Assembly (NCBI RefSeq): GCF_015354245.1
Contig: NZ_JADKYZ010000007.1
Location: forward strand, 292,912 to 356,911
Origin: Diaphorobacter caeni
GTDB taxonomy: Bacteria > Pseudomonadota > Gammaproteobacteria > Burkholderiales > Burkholderiaceae_C
DNA length: 64,000 nucleotides
Reading direction: 5' to 3'
The translations under genes were made by a program, and so were the position numbers. Shown piece by piece: positions 18,657 through 27,268 of the stretch. The stretch's first letter is position 1, and each line of letters begins with the position of its first letter. The notes below the pieces were generated by a model. That model was not told where the DNA came from, did no database searches, and was given only the letters and a program-made list of their open reading frames with translations.

Positions 18657-20471
18657 TTACTTGCCCCAGCTGTCCTTGAGCCCGGTGATCCGGTTGAACA
18701 CCGGCTTGCCCGCGGCATGGTCCTTGCGGTCGGCCACGAAGTAGCCAAAGCGCTCGAACTGGAACTTGTCATCGGGCTGGGCCGTGGCGAGCGAGGGCTC
18801 GACATAGGCCTTGACGATCTTGAGGCTGTCCGGGTTCATCAGCGCGAGGTAGTCCTTGCCGCCCGTGTCGGGCTGCGCGTCGGTGAACAGGCGGTCGTAG
18901 AGGCGCACTTCGGCCTCGATGCCGTCCTGCACGCCCACCCAGGTGATGGCCGCCTTGACCTTGACGCTGTCGGCGCCGGGGGTGCCGCTCTTGGTGTCGG
19001 GCACGACGGTGGCGAGCACCTTGGTGACGTTGCCGGAAGCATCCTTCTCACAGCCGGTGCACTCGATCACGTAGCCACCCTTGAGGCGAACCTTGTTGCC
19101 GGGGAACAGGCGCTTGTAGCCCTTGGGGGGCACTTCGGCGAAGTCCTCACGCTCGATCCACACTTCGCGGCCGAGGGTGAAGCGGCGCTCGGGAACGACT
19201 TCGCCTTCCGCTGCATGGGGCAGGGCGGGCAGGGTGCCGTTTTCGAGGTGTTCCGCCGAGCCAAAGACTTCGGCCCAGTTGGTGAGTTCGAGCTTGACCG
19301 GATCGAGCACCACCATCGCGCGGTGGGCCTTGTTCTCGAGATCCTCACGCAGGCAGCCTTCGAGCGTGGAGTAGTCGATCCAGGCGTAGTCCTTGGTCAC
19401 GCCGATGCGTTCGCAGAAATTGCGGATCGACTCGGGCGTGTAGCCGCGGCGGCGCAAGCCGACGATGGTGGGCATGCGCGGATCGTCCCAGCCGCTGAGC
19501 AGACCGCTGTCCACCAAGTGCTTGAGCTTGCGCTTGCTGGTGACCACGTAGGTCAGGTTCAGGCGCGAGAACTCGTACTGGCGCGGCTGCGGCGCGGCGA
19601 TCAGGCCGCCTTCGCGCAGGTGATCGAGCAGCCAGTCGTAGAAGGGGCGCTGGTCTTCGAATTCGAGCGTGCAGATCGAATGGGTGATGTGCTCCAGCGC
19701 GTCCTCGATGGGGTGCGCGAAGGTGTACATCGGATAGATGCACCACTTGTTGCCGGTGTTGTGGTGCTCGGCATGGCGCACGCGGTAGATGGCCGGATCG
19801 CGCAGGTTGATGTTGGGCGATGCCATGTCGATCTTGGCGCGCAGCACGGCGGCGCCGTCGGGCAGCTTGTCATCGCGCATGTCGCGAAAGCGCGCGAGGT
19901 TCTCGGCCACGCTGCGGTCGCGGAACGGGCTGTTCACGCCGGGACGGCCGAAGTCGCCACGGTTGGCCTTCATGTCCTCGGCGGACTGTTCATCGACGTA
20001 GGCGACGCCTTGCTCGATCAGGTACTCGGCGCAGCGGTACATGAAATCGAAGTAGTCGCTCGCGAAATACAGGTTCTCGTGGCCGTCCGGATCCTTCCAG
20101 TCAAAGCCCAGCCATTTCACCGATTCGATGATGCTGTCGACGTATTCCTGATCTTCCTTTTCGGGATTGGTGTCGTCAAAGCGCAGGTGACAGACGCCGC
20201 TGTAGTCCTTGGCCAGACCGAAGTTCAGGCAGATCGACTTGGCGTGGCCCACGTGCAGATAGCCGTTGGGCTCGGGCGGGAAGCGGGTGCGGATCTTGGC
20301 GGGATCGACGATGCCCTGCTGGTGGTGGGCCGCATCGCCTGGGTTGCCGCCCCAGTGGCGCTGGGCGTAGGTGCCCTTGTCCAGGTCGGACTCGATGATG
20401 TTGCGCAGGAAATTGGTCGGCTTGACCGGTTCTGCTGCGTTGCTGTCTTTGTTGGAGTGAGGGTTGCTCAT
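18657..20471 (-). CDS. glnS: Glutaminyl-tRNA synthetase
   Basis: 604 residues of class I GlnRS. The HIGH-type motif is in [20 protein letters not shown], and the KMSKS counterpart is in [31 protein letters not shown] and the C-terminal anticodon-binding beta-barrels ([34 protein letters not shown]) are present. It charges tRNA-Gln directly. The length is somewhat above the E. coli enzyme (about 550), with an extra linker in the C-terminal part. It is transcribed divergently from rlmD, with 117 bp between start codons. Confidence 0.97.
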   Translation of the reverse strand: MSNPHSNKDSNAAEPVKPTNFLRNIIESDLDKGTYAQRHWGGNPGDAAHHQQGIVDPAKIRTRFPPEPNGYLHVGHAKSICLNFGLAKDYSGVCHLRFDDTNPEKEDQEYVDSIIESVKWLGFDWKDPDGHENLYFASDYFDFMYRCAEYLIEQGVAYVDEQSAEDMKANRGDFGRPGVNSPFRDRSVAENLARFRDMRDDKLPDGAAVLRAKIDMASPNINLRDPAIYRVRHAEHHNTGNKWCIYPMYTFAHPIEDALEHITHSICTLEFEDQRPFYDWLLDHLREGGLIAAPQPRQYEFSRLNLTYVVTSKRKLKHLVDSGLLSGWDDPRMPTIVGLRRRGYTPESIRNFCERIGVTKDYAWIDYSTLEGCLREDLENKAHRAMVVLDPVKLELTNWAEVFGSAEHLENGTLPALPHAAEGEVVPERRFTLGREVWIEREDFAEVPPKGYKRLFPGNKVRLKGGYVIECTGCEKDASGNVTKVLATVVPDTKSGTPGADSVKVKAAITWVGVQDGIEAEVRLYDRLFTDAQPDTGGKDYLALMNPDSLKIVKAYVEPSLATAQPDDKFQFERFGYFVADRKDHAAGKPVFNRITGLKDSWGK

Positions 20472-20588
20472 GTTGCGGATTTTACGACTTGGGGTTTGCC
20501 CTTGCGCGGCCCCACAAAACCCTCGATATTGCCATCAATATGGGCCCTTGTGGGAGGTCGATCACGCGCTCTGAGACAATCGAGGGTT

Positions 20589-22058
20589 ATGAGTGCCCCC
20601 AAGAAACATCAAGAAACGATAGAAAACGAAGCCGACATCCCGGCAGGTCGCACCGATCTGCCTCCGGGCTGGCTCGAAGTGACCTCCATGGACATGGATG
20701 CGCAAGGCATTGCGCGTCGACCTGACGGCAAGGTGGTCTTCATCGACGGCGCGCTGACCGGCGAGATCGTCACTGCGAACGTGCATCGCAAGAAGAACAA
20801 CTGGGAAGCCGCGAGCCTCACCGAGATTCACCACGAATCCTCGCAGCGCGTGCGTCCGGGTTGCCCCAATTTCGGCCTGCACGCGGGCGCCTGCGGCGGC
20901 TGCAAGATGCAGCATCTGCATGTGGCCGCGCAGGTGGCGAGCAAGCAGCGCGTGCTCGAGGACAACCTCTGGCACCTCGGCAAGGTCAAGGCCGAGACCA
21001 TTTACCGCCCCATCGAAGGTCCGGCTTGGGGATACCGTTTCCGTGCGCGCATGTCGGTGCGCTACGTGCCCAAGAAGGACAAGGTGCTGGTCGGCTTCCA
21101 CGAGCGCAAGAGCCGCTACATCGCCGACATGGAAACCTGCAAGATCCTGCTGCCGCATGTGGACGCGATGCTGATGCCCATGCGCGCGCTGATCGCCTCG
21201 ATGGACTCGCGGGATACCAATCCGCAGATCGAGCTGGCCTGCGGCGACGAGGTGACCGCGCTGGTGCTGCGTCATCTGAACCCGCTCTCCGATGGAGACC
21301 TCGCCAAGCTGCGCGCGTTCGCCAAGCAATATGACGTTCAGTGGTGGCTGCAGCCCAAGGGCCCGGACACCGTGCATCTGCTCGACGAGGGCGGTCCCCA
21401 GCTCGCCTACGCGCTGCCGGACTTCGGCATCCACATGCCGTTCAAGCCCACCGATTTCACGCAGGTGAACCCGCACATCAACCGCGTGCTGGTCACGCGG
21501 GCGCTGCGCCTGCTGGATGCCCAAAAGACCGAGCGCGTGATCGACTGGTTCTGCGGCCTCGGCAACTTCACGCTGCCGATCGCCACGCAGGCGAGGGAGG
21601 TCGTGGGCATCGAGGGCAGCGAGGCGCTGGTCGCCCGCTCGCGCGAGAATCTGGCCAAGAACGAGGCCACGCGCGCTGAAGGATCGGCGCTCGCGCCGAC
21701 CAGCTTCGTCGCCCGCAACCTGTTCGAGATGACGCCCGAAATGCTGTTCGCCGACGGCAACGCCGACAAGTGGCTGGTCGACCCACCACGCGAGGGCGCA
21801 TTCGCGCTGGCCAAGGCGCTGGCGGACATTCACCAGGCGCGCATCGGTGCGGAGGACGCGGTGGCGCTGCCCGAGTCGGGCAAGGACTGGCAGCCTCCCA
21901 AGCGCATCGTCTACGTGAGCTGCAATCCGGCGAGCTTGGCGCGCGATGCTGGCTTGCTCGTGCATCTGGCGGGGTATCGGTGTGTGGCGGCGGGAGTGGT
22001 GAACATGTTTCCGCACACTGCGCATGTGGAGAGCATGGCGGTGTTTGAACTGGCCTGA
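20589..22058 (+). CDS. rlmD: 23S rRNA (uracil-1939 C5)-methyltransferase RlmD
   Basis: 489 residues. The N-terminal TRAM domain ([20 protein letters not shown]) is followed by the [4Fe-4S] cysteine set in [19 protein letters not shown] with the fourth Cys in METCKILLP. The SAM domain shows [16 protein letters not shown], and the catalytic nucleophile lies in [16 protein letters not shown]. It methylates U1939 of 23S rRNA. ATG at 20589 was chosen: the frame is open far upstream antisense to glnS, but that extension has no homology and the TRAM domain begins just after this ATG. Confidence 0.95.
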   Translation: MSAPKKHQETIENEADIPAGRTDLPPGWLEVTSMDMDAQGIARRPDGKVVFIDGALTGEIVTANVHRKKNNWEAASLTEIHHESSQRVRPGCPNFGLHAGACGGCKMQHLHVAAQVASKQRVLEDNLWHLGKVKAETIYRPIEGPAWGYRFRARMSVRYVPKKDKVLVGFHERKSRYIADMETCKILLPHVDAMLMPMRALIASMDSRDTNPQIELACGDEVTALVLRHLNPLSDGDLAKLRAFAKQYDVQWWLQPKGPDTVHLLDEGGPQLAYALPDFGIHMPFKPTDFTQVNPHINRVLVTRALRLLDAQKTERVIDWFCGLGNFTLPIATQAREVVGIEGSEALVARSRENLAKNEATRAEGSALAPTSFVARNLFEMTPEMLFADGNADKWLVDPPREGAFALAKALADIHQARIGAEDAVALPESGKDWQPPKRIVYVSCNPASLARDAGLLVHLAGYRCVAAGVVNMFPHTAHVESMAVFELA

Positions 22059-22129
22059 TCTTTGTTGATCAGGCATTGGATCTTTGGCTTGGGCGGGGCG
22101 CTTGCTGGTTCAACAGCAATGGCTTGCCT

Positions 22130-22321
22130 GGGACAGAGGCCGGGACTGCCCCCGGCGGGGCAGTAACTTTTTGGTCTTGCCCAAAAAGTCACCAAAAATG
22201 CGCTTTTGAATGCGGGGGCACGCGGCAGAACTCACTGCGCGACTGCGTCGCTTCGTTCGGGCAACCGCCGCGAGTCAGGAGTTTCATAAGAGGTGTTTGC
22301 GGCACATCGCTGCGCTCGTGC
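22130..22321 (-). repeat. Dispersed intergenic repeat, copy A
   Basis: Read on the minus strand, this segment aligns along its length with 55501-55686 on the plus strand. Shared blocks in the same order are GCACGAGCG-AGCGA-GTGCCG, CACCTCTT, GAACG-AG, GAGTT-TGCCGC, AAGCGC-TTTT, GCAAG, and CCGCCGGG with CCCGGCCTC. The element itself contains an inverted GGTGACTTTTTGG / CCAAAAAGTTAC core. Such repeats are common between Comamonadaceae genes; it looks like a small non-coding repeat, not a gene. Confidence 0.7.
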
Positions 22322-22326
22322 GGGCG

Positions 22327-22358
22327 AAAAAAATGGCATCCATTCGGATGCCATTTTT
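22327..22358. terminator. Bidirectional terminator hairpin
   Basis: A perfect inverted repeat, AAAAATGGCATCC with an ATTC loop, flanked by A tract and T tract on the two sides, so it can terminate in either direction between the convergent rlmD and Bax-inhibitor genes. Confidence 0.85.
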
Positions 22359-22572
22359 GTTTTGGCCTGTCTTGCCCTTGTCTTTAGACAGCGGGCTTTC
22401 GAAGCCCGAAGGGGCCTTCGAATCACCCACTCCAACGGCAAGACGGCCCCTCAGGCGAGGCGTGAAGCCGCAGACAGTACTCTCGTACGGCAAGGCTTCG
22501 ACAACGACGCACGAGGGGCCGTATTGCCGCCTCCGCACGATTGACGAGCCCAGCCATCATCGAACAAAAGAA

Positions 22573-23265
22573 TCAGTCCCGCTCGCCGCCGAAAATGCCA
22601 AGCAAGGACAGGAGACTTTGAAAGACGTTGTAGATGTCGAGGTACAGAGCCAGAGTGGCGCTGATGTAGTTGGTCTCGCCGCCGTCCATGATCTGCTTGA
22701 GGTCGTACAGCATGTAGGCGCTGAAGATCGCGATGGCCGCGACCGAGATGGCCATCATGCCTGCGGTGGAGCCGACGAACACGTTGATGATCGAGCCCAC
22801 GAACAGCACCAGCACGCCGACGAACAGGAACTTGCCCATGCCCGAGAGGTCGCGCTTGATCACCGTGGCGAGCGAGGCCATCACGAAGAACACGCCTGCG
22901 GTGCCCGCAAACGCGGTCATGACGAGTTCGGAGCCGTTCTTGAAGCCGAGCACCATGCCGATGAGGCGGGAGAGCATCAGGCCCATGAAGAACGTGAAGG
23001 CCAGCAGCACGGGCACGCCGGCTGCGGAGTTCTTGGTCTTTTCAATGGCGTACATGAAGCCGAACGCGCCCACGAGGAACACGACCAGGCCCACGCCGCC
23101 ACGCAGCGATGCGGTGATTCCGGTGGACACGCCGATCCAGGCACCCAACACCGTGGGAACCATGCTCAACGCAAGCAGCCAGTAGGTGTTGCGCAACACC
23201 TTGTTGCGCTCTTCTTGCGAAAGCACCTGGGAGGCAGAGCCCCAGTTGGTGACTTCTGGATTCAT
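22573..23265 (-). CDS. Bax inhibitor-1/YccA family membrane protein
   Basis: 230 residues with seven hydrophobic segments. VLRNTYWLLALSMVPTVLGA, AFTFFMGLMLSRLIGMVLGF and the C-terminal AIAIFSAYMLYDLKQIMDGG followed by ISATLALYLDIYNVFQSLL are diagnostic of the UPF0005/TMBIM group. YccA in E. coli interacts with the FtsH protease; others are pH-sensitive calcium leak channels. The start at 23265 (MNPEVTNWG) has a GGAGA site; a longer frame to 23304 lacks one. Confidence 0.92.
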   Translation of the reverse strand: MNPEVTNWGSASQVLSQEERNKVLRNTYWLLALSMVPTVLGAWIGVSTGITASLRGGVGLVVFLVGAFGFMYAIEKTKNSAAGVPVLLAFTFFMGLMLSRLIGMVLGFKNGSELVMTAFAGTAGVFFVMASLATVIKRDLSGMGKFLFVGVLVLFVGSIINVFVGSTAGMMAISVAAIAIFSAYMLYDLKQIMDGGETNYISATLALYLDIYNVFQSLLSLLGIFGGERD

Positions 23266-23340
23266 TTGTGGTTTTCTCCATTGGAGCCTGCAAGACGCAG
23301 GCAAGTAAATTCTAGGTGGCGACTACCATAGCCGAATGCA

Positions 23341-23398
23341 ATACCCACGCATGATCCCGTACTTTTTGGTTTGGATTCTTTTACCCCTGCGTGGGTAT
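23341..23398. promoter_or_regulatory. Widely spaced 11-bp inverted repeat between divergent genes
   Basis: ATACCCACGCA at 23341-23351 and its exact complement TGCGTGGGTAT at 23388-23398 lie in the intergenic region between the Bax-inhibitor gene (minus) and the GlcG-like gene (plus), 47 bp centre to centre. It could be a pair of operator sites or an RNA hairpin; no regulator is evident nearby. Confidence 0.45.
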
Positions 23399-23559
23399 CC
23401 CGAATCCGGGGTGCGGGGTATGCTCACCGAGTAAGTCTGTCTTTCTTTCACCCGCGTGCTCGGGAGCAATGCCACTTCGCTGGCGTTCGATCCGGGTACT
23501 TTTTTCTTCCTGACCAAGTGCCATTTCGGCATGCAGTCCTACAGAACCCCCAATCCATC

Positions 23560-23967
23560 ATGAAGACCAGCTCCGTTCTCGAACTCTCCGACATCAAGAA
23601 GATCGCCGCCGCAGCCGAGGCTGAAGCCCTCAAGAACAACTGGAACGTGTGCATCGCCATCGTGGACAACGGCGGTCACCTGCTGTGGCTGCAGCGTCTG
23701 GACGGCTCGGCGCCCGTGTCGGCCCACATCGCTCCTTCCAAGGCCCGCACCGCCGCTCTGGGCTGCCGCGAAAGCCGCCTGTATGAAGAGATGATCAACG
23801 GCGGCCGCGCCTCGTTCCTGAGCGCTCCGACCATCGAAGGCATGCTCGAAGGCGGCGTGCCGATCATGAAGGACGGTCAGTGCCTCGGCGCCGTGGGCGT
23901 GAGCGGCGTGAAGTCCACCGAAGACGCACAGATCGCCAAGGCCGGCATCGCCGCCATCGGTCTGTAA
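23560..23967 (+). CDS. GlcG/HbpS family heme-binding-like protein
   Basis: 135 residues. The whole protein is one GlcG/HbpS domain: VCIAIVDNGGHLLWLQRLDG, SAHIAPSKARTAA, PTIEGMLEGGVPIMKDGQ and LGAVGVSGVKSTEDAQIA. Family members include the extracellular heme sensor HbpS and a protein of glycolate operons; others are corrinoid adenosyltransferase-like. There is no signal peptide from the chosen ATG. It is a single-gene unit with a strong terminator directly downstream. The exact function cannot be read from the sequence. Confidence 0.88.
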   Translation: MKTSSVLELSDIKKIAAAAEAEALKNNWNVCIAIVDNGGHLLWLQRLDGSAPVSAHIAPSKARTAALGCRESRLYEEMINGGRASFLSAPTIEGMLEGGVPIMKDGQCLGAVGVSGVKSTEDAQIAKAGIAAIGL

Positions 23968-24021
23968 TCCGTCTCGAGGCGCTCGGGCTTCGGCCCTTGT
24001 GCCATGCCTGCGCACGGCAAG

Positions 24022-24059
24022 AAAAAACCGGCCACGAAGCGATTCGTGGCCGGTTTTTT
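24022..24059 (+). terminator. Strong rho-independent terminator
   Basis: A perfect 17-bp stem (AAAAAACCGGCCACGAA and its complement) with a GCGA tetraloop, ending in six T, lies 54 bp after the GlcG-like gene. It can act on both strands. Confidence 0.9.
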
Positions 24060-24282
24060 CATGAGGAAGAGATAGAGGGGGAGAACAAAGCAGCCCATCG
24101 GGACTGCCTGCTGATCGTGGGGCAATTGCTTTTTTGCGGGAAAAAAGCGCCTGGCTAATGGAGCGGACTCGGTGGCTGGCAAATACGACCTTCGGACCGG
24201 AGTTGGGTCCTGGAGTCGCCCCACGATGAAACTTCGAAAATTCGGTACGTGCTGAGTACGGGCTTGTCGCTGCGGAGGCCGC

Positions 24283-24522
24283 TTACTTGGTGAGAATCAG
24301 CTTGCCCAGCTTGGTGGCCTGCAGGCGGTAGAGCACGCCGTTGTGGGCAATGGTCACGACCTTTTGGCCCTGCAGCAGGTTTCGGCTGTCCACCGATGCT
24401 TCGGCAACATGGGCTGCCCCTTGCGCCGAGGCGGAGTTGCGCGATGCACGCTGTCCGCCGAAAGCTGCATTGACAGAGCCGAGCATGGCGTTGGCAGAGG
24501 AGGCGGTGAGGGTGGCGGACAT
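24283..24522 (-). CDS. hemP: Hemin uptake protein HemP
   Basis: 79 residues. The C-terminal half SRNLLQGQKVVTIAHNGVLY and RLQATKLGKLILTK is the HemP family signature (S-x-L-L-x-G, H-N-G-x-x-Y-x-L, G-K-L-I-L-T-K). HemP is a small protein; in Burkholderia it is reported as an activator of hemin-receptor gene expression. The N-terminal 40 residues are low in complexity. A Fur-box candidate lies 33-51 bp upstream, so iron repression is expected. It sits downstream of, and on the same strand as, exbD, but its own Fur box suggests a separate promoter. Confidence 0.9.
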   Translation of the reverse strand: MSATLTASSANAMLGSVNAAFGGQRASRNSASAQGAAHVAEASVDSRNLLQGQKVVTIAHNGVLYRLQATKLGKLILTK

Positions 24523-24554
24523 CGGGTGGTTCTCCGTTGTGTTTGCGATGAGTG

Positions 24555-24573
24555 AATGATAACTGTTCTCATT
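24555..24573 (-). promoter_or_regulatory. Fur box upstream of hemP
   Basis: The 19-mer AATGATAACTGTTCTCATT has the two outer arms of the Fur consensus (AATGATAA and TTCTCATT), differing only at the centre. It lies just upstream of hemP, positioned to cover its promoter. Confidence 0.75.
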
Positions 24574-24750
24574 TATGAGTCAAGCGAAAATCCACAATTA
24601 ATCTGAGAAATTTTGTGTCGTTTGTTTTTCGGTGTTGACAGCGGGCGGACGGGCTGAATTCTCGTACCTGGAAACGGCAACGCCCGGCGCGCAGGCCGGG
24701 CGTTGGGGATGTCGGTGGCGCCCCGGGTGGGGGGCGATCCGGATGGCGGC

Positions 24751-25161
24751 CTACTTGGCCGGGTCGGTCACGAAGCCGATCTTCTTGACGCCTGCGCGCT
24801 GCGCGGCCGACATGGCCTGCGCCACGCGTTCGTAGCGCACGTTCTTGTCGCCACGGATGTGCAGATCGGGCTGCGGTTCCTTGGCGGCTTCCACGGCCAG
24901 GCGGGGCTCGAGTTCCTCGTCGGTGATGTCGAGCTCGTTCCAGTGGTACTTGCCGTCTTCGGTGACCGACAGCCGGATGGTTTCCGGCTTGAGGACTTCC
25001 TCCGTATTGGAGGCGCGCGGCAGGTCGACCGGCACGGCGTGCTTGATCACCGGCACGGTGATGATGAAGATGATGAGCAGCACCAGCATGACGTCCACGA
25101 GTGGCGTCATGTTGATCTCGTTCATCACCTCATCGGATTCATCCTGTGTGCCAAAAGCCAT
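24751..25161 (-). CDS. exbD: Biopolymer transport protein ExbD
   Basis: 136 residues. The single N-terminal membrane helix includes the conserved aspartate in MNEINMTPLVDVMLVLLIIF, and the periplasmic domain follows (LRVEAA-like region, IRGDKNVRYERVAQAMSAAQ). With ExbB it forms the inner-membrane proton channel that powers TonB-dependent import of siderophores, heme or B12. It lies 6 bp after exbB and is the last gene of the tonB-exbB-exbD run. Confidence 0.95.
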   Translation of the reverse strand: MAFGTQDESDEVMNEINMTPLVDVMLVLLIIFIITVPVIKHAVPVDLPRASNTEEVLKPETIRLSVTEDGKYHWNELDITDEELEPRLAVEAAKEPQPDLHIRGDKNVRYERVAQAMSAAQRAGVKKIGFVTDPAK

Positions 25162-25167
25162 GGCGGA

Positions 25168-25884
25168 TTACCCCTTCTTGATTGGCAGGACCTTGCCGGT
25201 TTCGCCGTGTGTGGACACGCGTGCGCCGGTCACGAAGTAGGCGTGCAGGTCGTGCGCGAAGCTGTTGAGGCCGTTCAGGATGGACTTGTTGCCGCGCACC
25301 AGGGCGTTGTAGCCCAGCACGGCGGGAATGGCCACGGCCAGACCCAGAGCGGTCATGATCAGCGCTTCGCCGATGGGGCCAGCCACCTTGTCGATGGTCG
25401 ATTGACCCGATGTGCCGATCGCCACGAGCGCGTGGTAGATGCCCCAGACCGTGCCGAACAGACCGATGAACGGGGCTGTCGAGCCGACCGAGGCCAGAAT
25501 CGCCAGGCCCGATTGCAGGCGGGCGGTGAATTCGTCGATGCAGTTGCGCAGGCAGCGCGTGACCCAGTCGCTCACGTCCAGCGAATCATGCAGATGCGCC
25601 TGTGTGTTGCGGTGGTGGGCGGTGGCTTCGCGGCCTTCGAGGGCCAGGATGCGGAAGGGGTTGCTCGGATCGCTGCCCAGCTTGGTCATGCCGGCGGCGA
25701 AGTCCTCGCTGTGCCAGAAATCGCGCGCCACCTTGGCGTCCTTCTTGAAGCGCCAGATGTCGAGCGCCTTGATGATGATGACGATCCACGACGCCAGCGA
25801 CATGGCCAGCAGCAGAACGGCGACGAACCGGGTAACGAAGTCACCTTGTATCCAGACATTGGCGATGCCAAATTGGGAATTCAT
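25168..25884 (-). CDS. exbB: MotA/TolQ/ExbB proton channel protein ExbB
   Basis: 238 residues with three membrane helices. LQSGLAILASVGSTAPFIGL followed by FGTVWGIYHALVAIG is the MotA/TolQ/ExbB signature, and GPIGEALIMTALGLAVAIPA forms the third helix. It is the channel partner of ExbD. Position between tonB and exbD, with 26 bp and 6 bp spacing, supports a TonB system and not a Tol system. Confidence 0.94.
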   Translation of the reverse strand: MNSQFGIANVWIQGDFVTRFVAVLLLAMSLASWIVIIIKALDIWRFKKDAKVARDFWHSEDFAAGMTKLGSDPSNPFRILALEGREATAHHRNTQAHLHDSLDVSDWVTRCLRNCIDEFTARLQSGLAILASVGSTAPFIGLFGTVWGIYHALVAIGTSGQSTIDKVAGPIGEALIMTALGLAVAIPAVLGYNALVRGNKSILNGLNSFAHDLHAYFVTGARVSTHGETGKVLPIKKG

Positions 25885-25910
25885 GAGGAACAGCTCCTGC
25901 GAAACGAAAT

Positions 25911-26651
25911 TTATTGTTGAAGAACGAAATTGACGGGCACCAGATATTCCATGGCCTCGGCAACGCCATTGCGTTTGCCCGGCACGAATTTCCAGCGTTT
26001 GACGGTGTCGATGGCGGCGTTGTCCAGACGCTCGAAGCCGCTCGACTTGGCAAGCTCGACGCGTTCGGGCAGACCTTGCGCGCTGATCAGCACGCGCAGC
26101 ATGACCTTGCCCTGCTCACCCAGACGTCGGCTGACGGCGGGGAAGGTGGGCGATGGATTGTTCAGATAGGCTGCGTTGCTCGAAGGCAACTCGATCTTGG
26201 GCGCGGCCGGTGCCACTGGCGCGGCGGGAGCCGGGCTGGGTGCGGGAGCCGGGGGCGCCGGTGGGGCTGGCGGTGCCGGAGGCGTGGGTGAAACCACTTC
26301 CTGCGCACCTGTAGGCGCGTTGGGCGAGGGTGTCGGATCCTTGATCGCGGCGGGCAGCGGTGCCTTGGGCTTGGGCGGCGTGGGCGCAGGCTTGGGCGGG
26401 GTCGGTGCGGGCTTTGGTGGAGGTGGCTTGGGTACCGGCGGTGCGGGAGGCGTGGGCGGTGCGGCGGGAGGAGCAGAAGTGATGAACTCGCTGATCAACT
26501 GCACGGGAGTGATGACCTCCGGCAATGTGTGCTTGCCCATGCCTGCTTGAATGGCCCACAGCGCTGCGATATGAAGCGCCAGAACGGAACCAGCCACGAC
26601 GGTATTGCGACCAACCTGCGTTGTGGCGTCTATTTGATCAATCTGGGACAT
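25911..26651 (-). CDS. tonB: Energy transducer TonB
   Basis: 246 residues. One N-terminal membrane anchor (VVAGSVLALHIAALWAI) is followed by a long Pro/Lys/Ala-rich periplasmic spacer (about residues 58-160). The C-terminal TonB domain includes FPAVSRRLGEQGKVMLRVLI, ERLDNAAIDTVKRWKFVPGK. It transmits proton-motive force from ExbBD to outer-membrane receptors. No receptor gene is in the window. It heads the tonB-exbB-exbD run. Confidence 0.94.
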   Translation of the reverse strand: MSQIDQIDATTQVGRNTVVAGSVLALHIAALWAIQAGMGKHTLPEVITPVQLISEFITSAPPAAPPTPPAPPVPKPPPPKPAPTPPKPAPTPPKPKAPLPAAIKDPTPSPNAPTGAQEVVSPTPPAPPAPPAPPAPAPSPAPAAPVAPAAPKIELPSSNAAYLNNPSPTFPAVSRRLGEQGKVMLRVLISAQGLPERVELAKSSGFERLDNAAIDTVKRWKFVPGKRNGVAEAMEYLVPVNFVLQQ

Positions 26652-26724
26652 AGAAAAGGCGACCGAGCGGCGCTTTGAAAACCCTCAAGCGCTGTCGGCG
26701 GCCGGAGATTCGAAAGAATGTTGA

Positions 26725-26799
26725 TTATTTGCGCAGAACCCACCAAACCGAGCCTACGACCAGAATCAAACTGCCTGCGAGTGTCGAGATGAATTCCAT
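26725..26799 (-). CDS. Possible 24-residue single-pass membrane microprotein
   Basis: An ATG at 26799 opens a 24-residue frame ending in TAA: it begins MEFISTLAGSLILVVGSVWW and ends in VLRK. The sequence is one uninterrupted hydrophobic helix with a charged end, the layout of small bacterial membrane proteins. Its first 34 bp overlap the 3' end of bfd in another frame, and it precedes tonB by 73 bp. AGAGAG lies upstream as a weak ribosome site. It is too short to be certain; no known family was recognised. Confidence 0.4.
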   Translation of the reverse strand: MEFISTLAGSLILVVGSVWWVLRK

Positions 26800-27038
26800 G
26801 CTTTGCTCTCTGTAATGGAGTTGGCAAGCTGGATCGTCTTCGGCGCAGTCTCGTTGTGCAGGGCAGCCACGGGGCCGGACGCGCAACACTGGGACACCAC
26901 ATCACGGGCGCACTGCTCGCAGCGGCCGCATTGGGTGGCGATTCCCAGTTCGAATTGAATTTCGTCGAAGCTCATGCCTGCGTGCGCATGGCGTGCGATT
27001 TCGCGGTCGGAGACTCGGCGGCAAACACAGACGATCAT
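26766..27038 (-). CDS. bfd: Bacterioferritin-associated ferredoxin
   Basis: 90 residues. The four cysteines for the [2Fe-2S] cluster are Cys4 and Cys6 (MIVCVCRRVSD) and Cys37 and Cys40 (QCGRCEQC), with the Bfd helix pattern SDREIARHAHAGMSFDEIQF. Bfd delivers electrons to release iron from bacterioferritin under iron starvation. The usual family length is about 65-75 residues; here a C-terminal tail of about 30 residues (NETAPKTIQLANSITESKAW) is extra. A Fur-box candidate lies 54-72 bp upstream. It is the first gene of a minus-strand run toward tonB. Confidence 0.9.
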   Translation of the reverse strand: MIVCVCRRVSDREIARHAHAGMSFDEIQFELGIATQCGRCEQCARDVVSQCCASGPVAALHNETAPKTIQLANSITESKAWNSSRHSQAV

Positions 27039-27091
27039 GATGCAAAGAGGCCTAGCTGGCTTGTTGAAGAAACGTGTTGAAGCTGATTATA

Positions 27092-27110
27092 AATGCGAAT
27101 TTCTCGCATT
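27092..27110 (-). promoter_or_regulatory. Fur box upstream of bfd
   Basis: The 19-mer AATGCGAATTTCTCGCATT is a near-perfect palindrome with the AATGnGAAT arms typical of betaproteobacterial Fur sites, in AT-rich sequence upstream of bfd. Confidence 0.7.
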
Positions 27111-27190
27111 CGCAATATTTATCACCTCCATGCCGTGTAACTATTGCGCAGAAGCCTCAGGATTCAAGGGCTGGCGGTGGCGTACGGGTG

Positions 27191-27223
27191 AAAAAAAACC
27201 GACGGGCCCATGCCGGTCGGTTT
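27191..27223 (-). terminator. Terminator of the SWIB gene
   Basis: On the minus strand, AAACCGAC pairs with GTCGGTTT and is followed by eight T, 46 bp past the SWIB stop codon. Confidence 0.75.
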
Positions 27224-27268
27224 CTTTCGAGACAGCGGCAACCTTGCGGTGGCTGCGCTCCTTGGTGC

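Larger units (their letters stand above)
22059..22572. other. Gene-free stretch between rlmD and the Bax-inhibitor gene
   Basis: 514 bp without a credible gene. It contains one copy of a dispersed repeat (22130-22321) and a bidirectional terminator hairpin (22327-22358). Short open frames here have no recognisable protein character. Confidence 0.6.

Noticed and set aside
18489..20588. Long plus-strand open frame continuous with rlmD
   Set aside because: It is antisense to glnS; the codon bias of a high-GC gene leaves the opposite frame open. No protein family resemblance, and RlmD begins at 20589.
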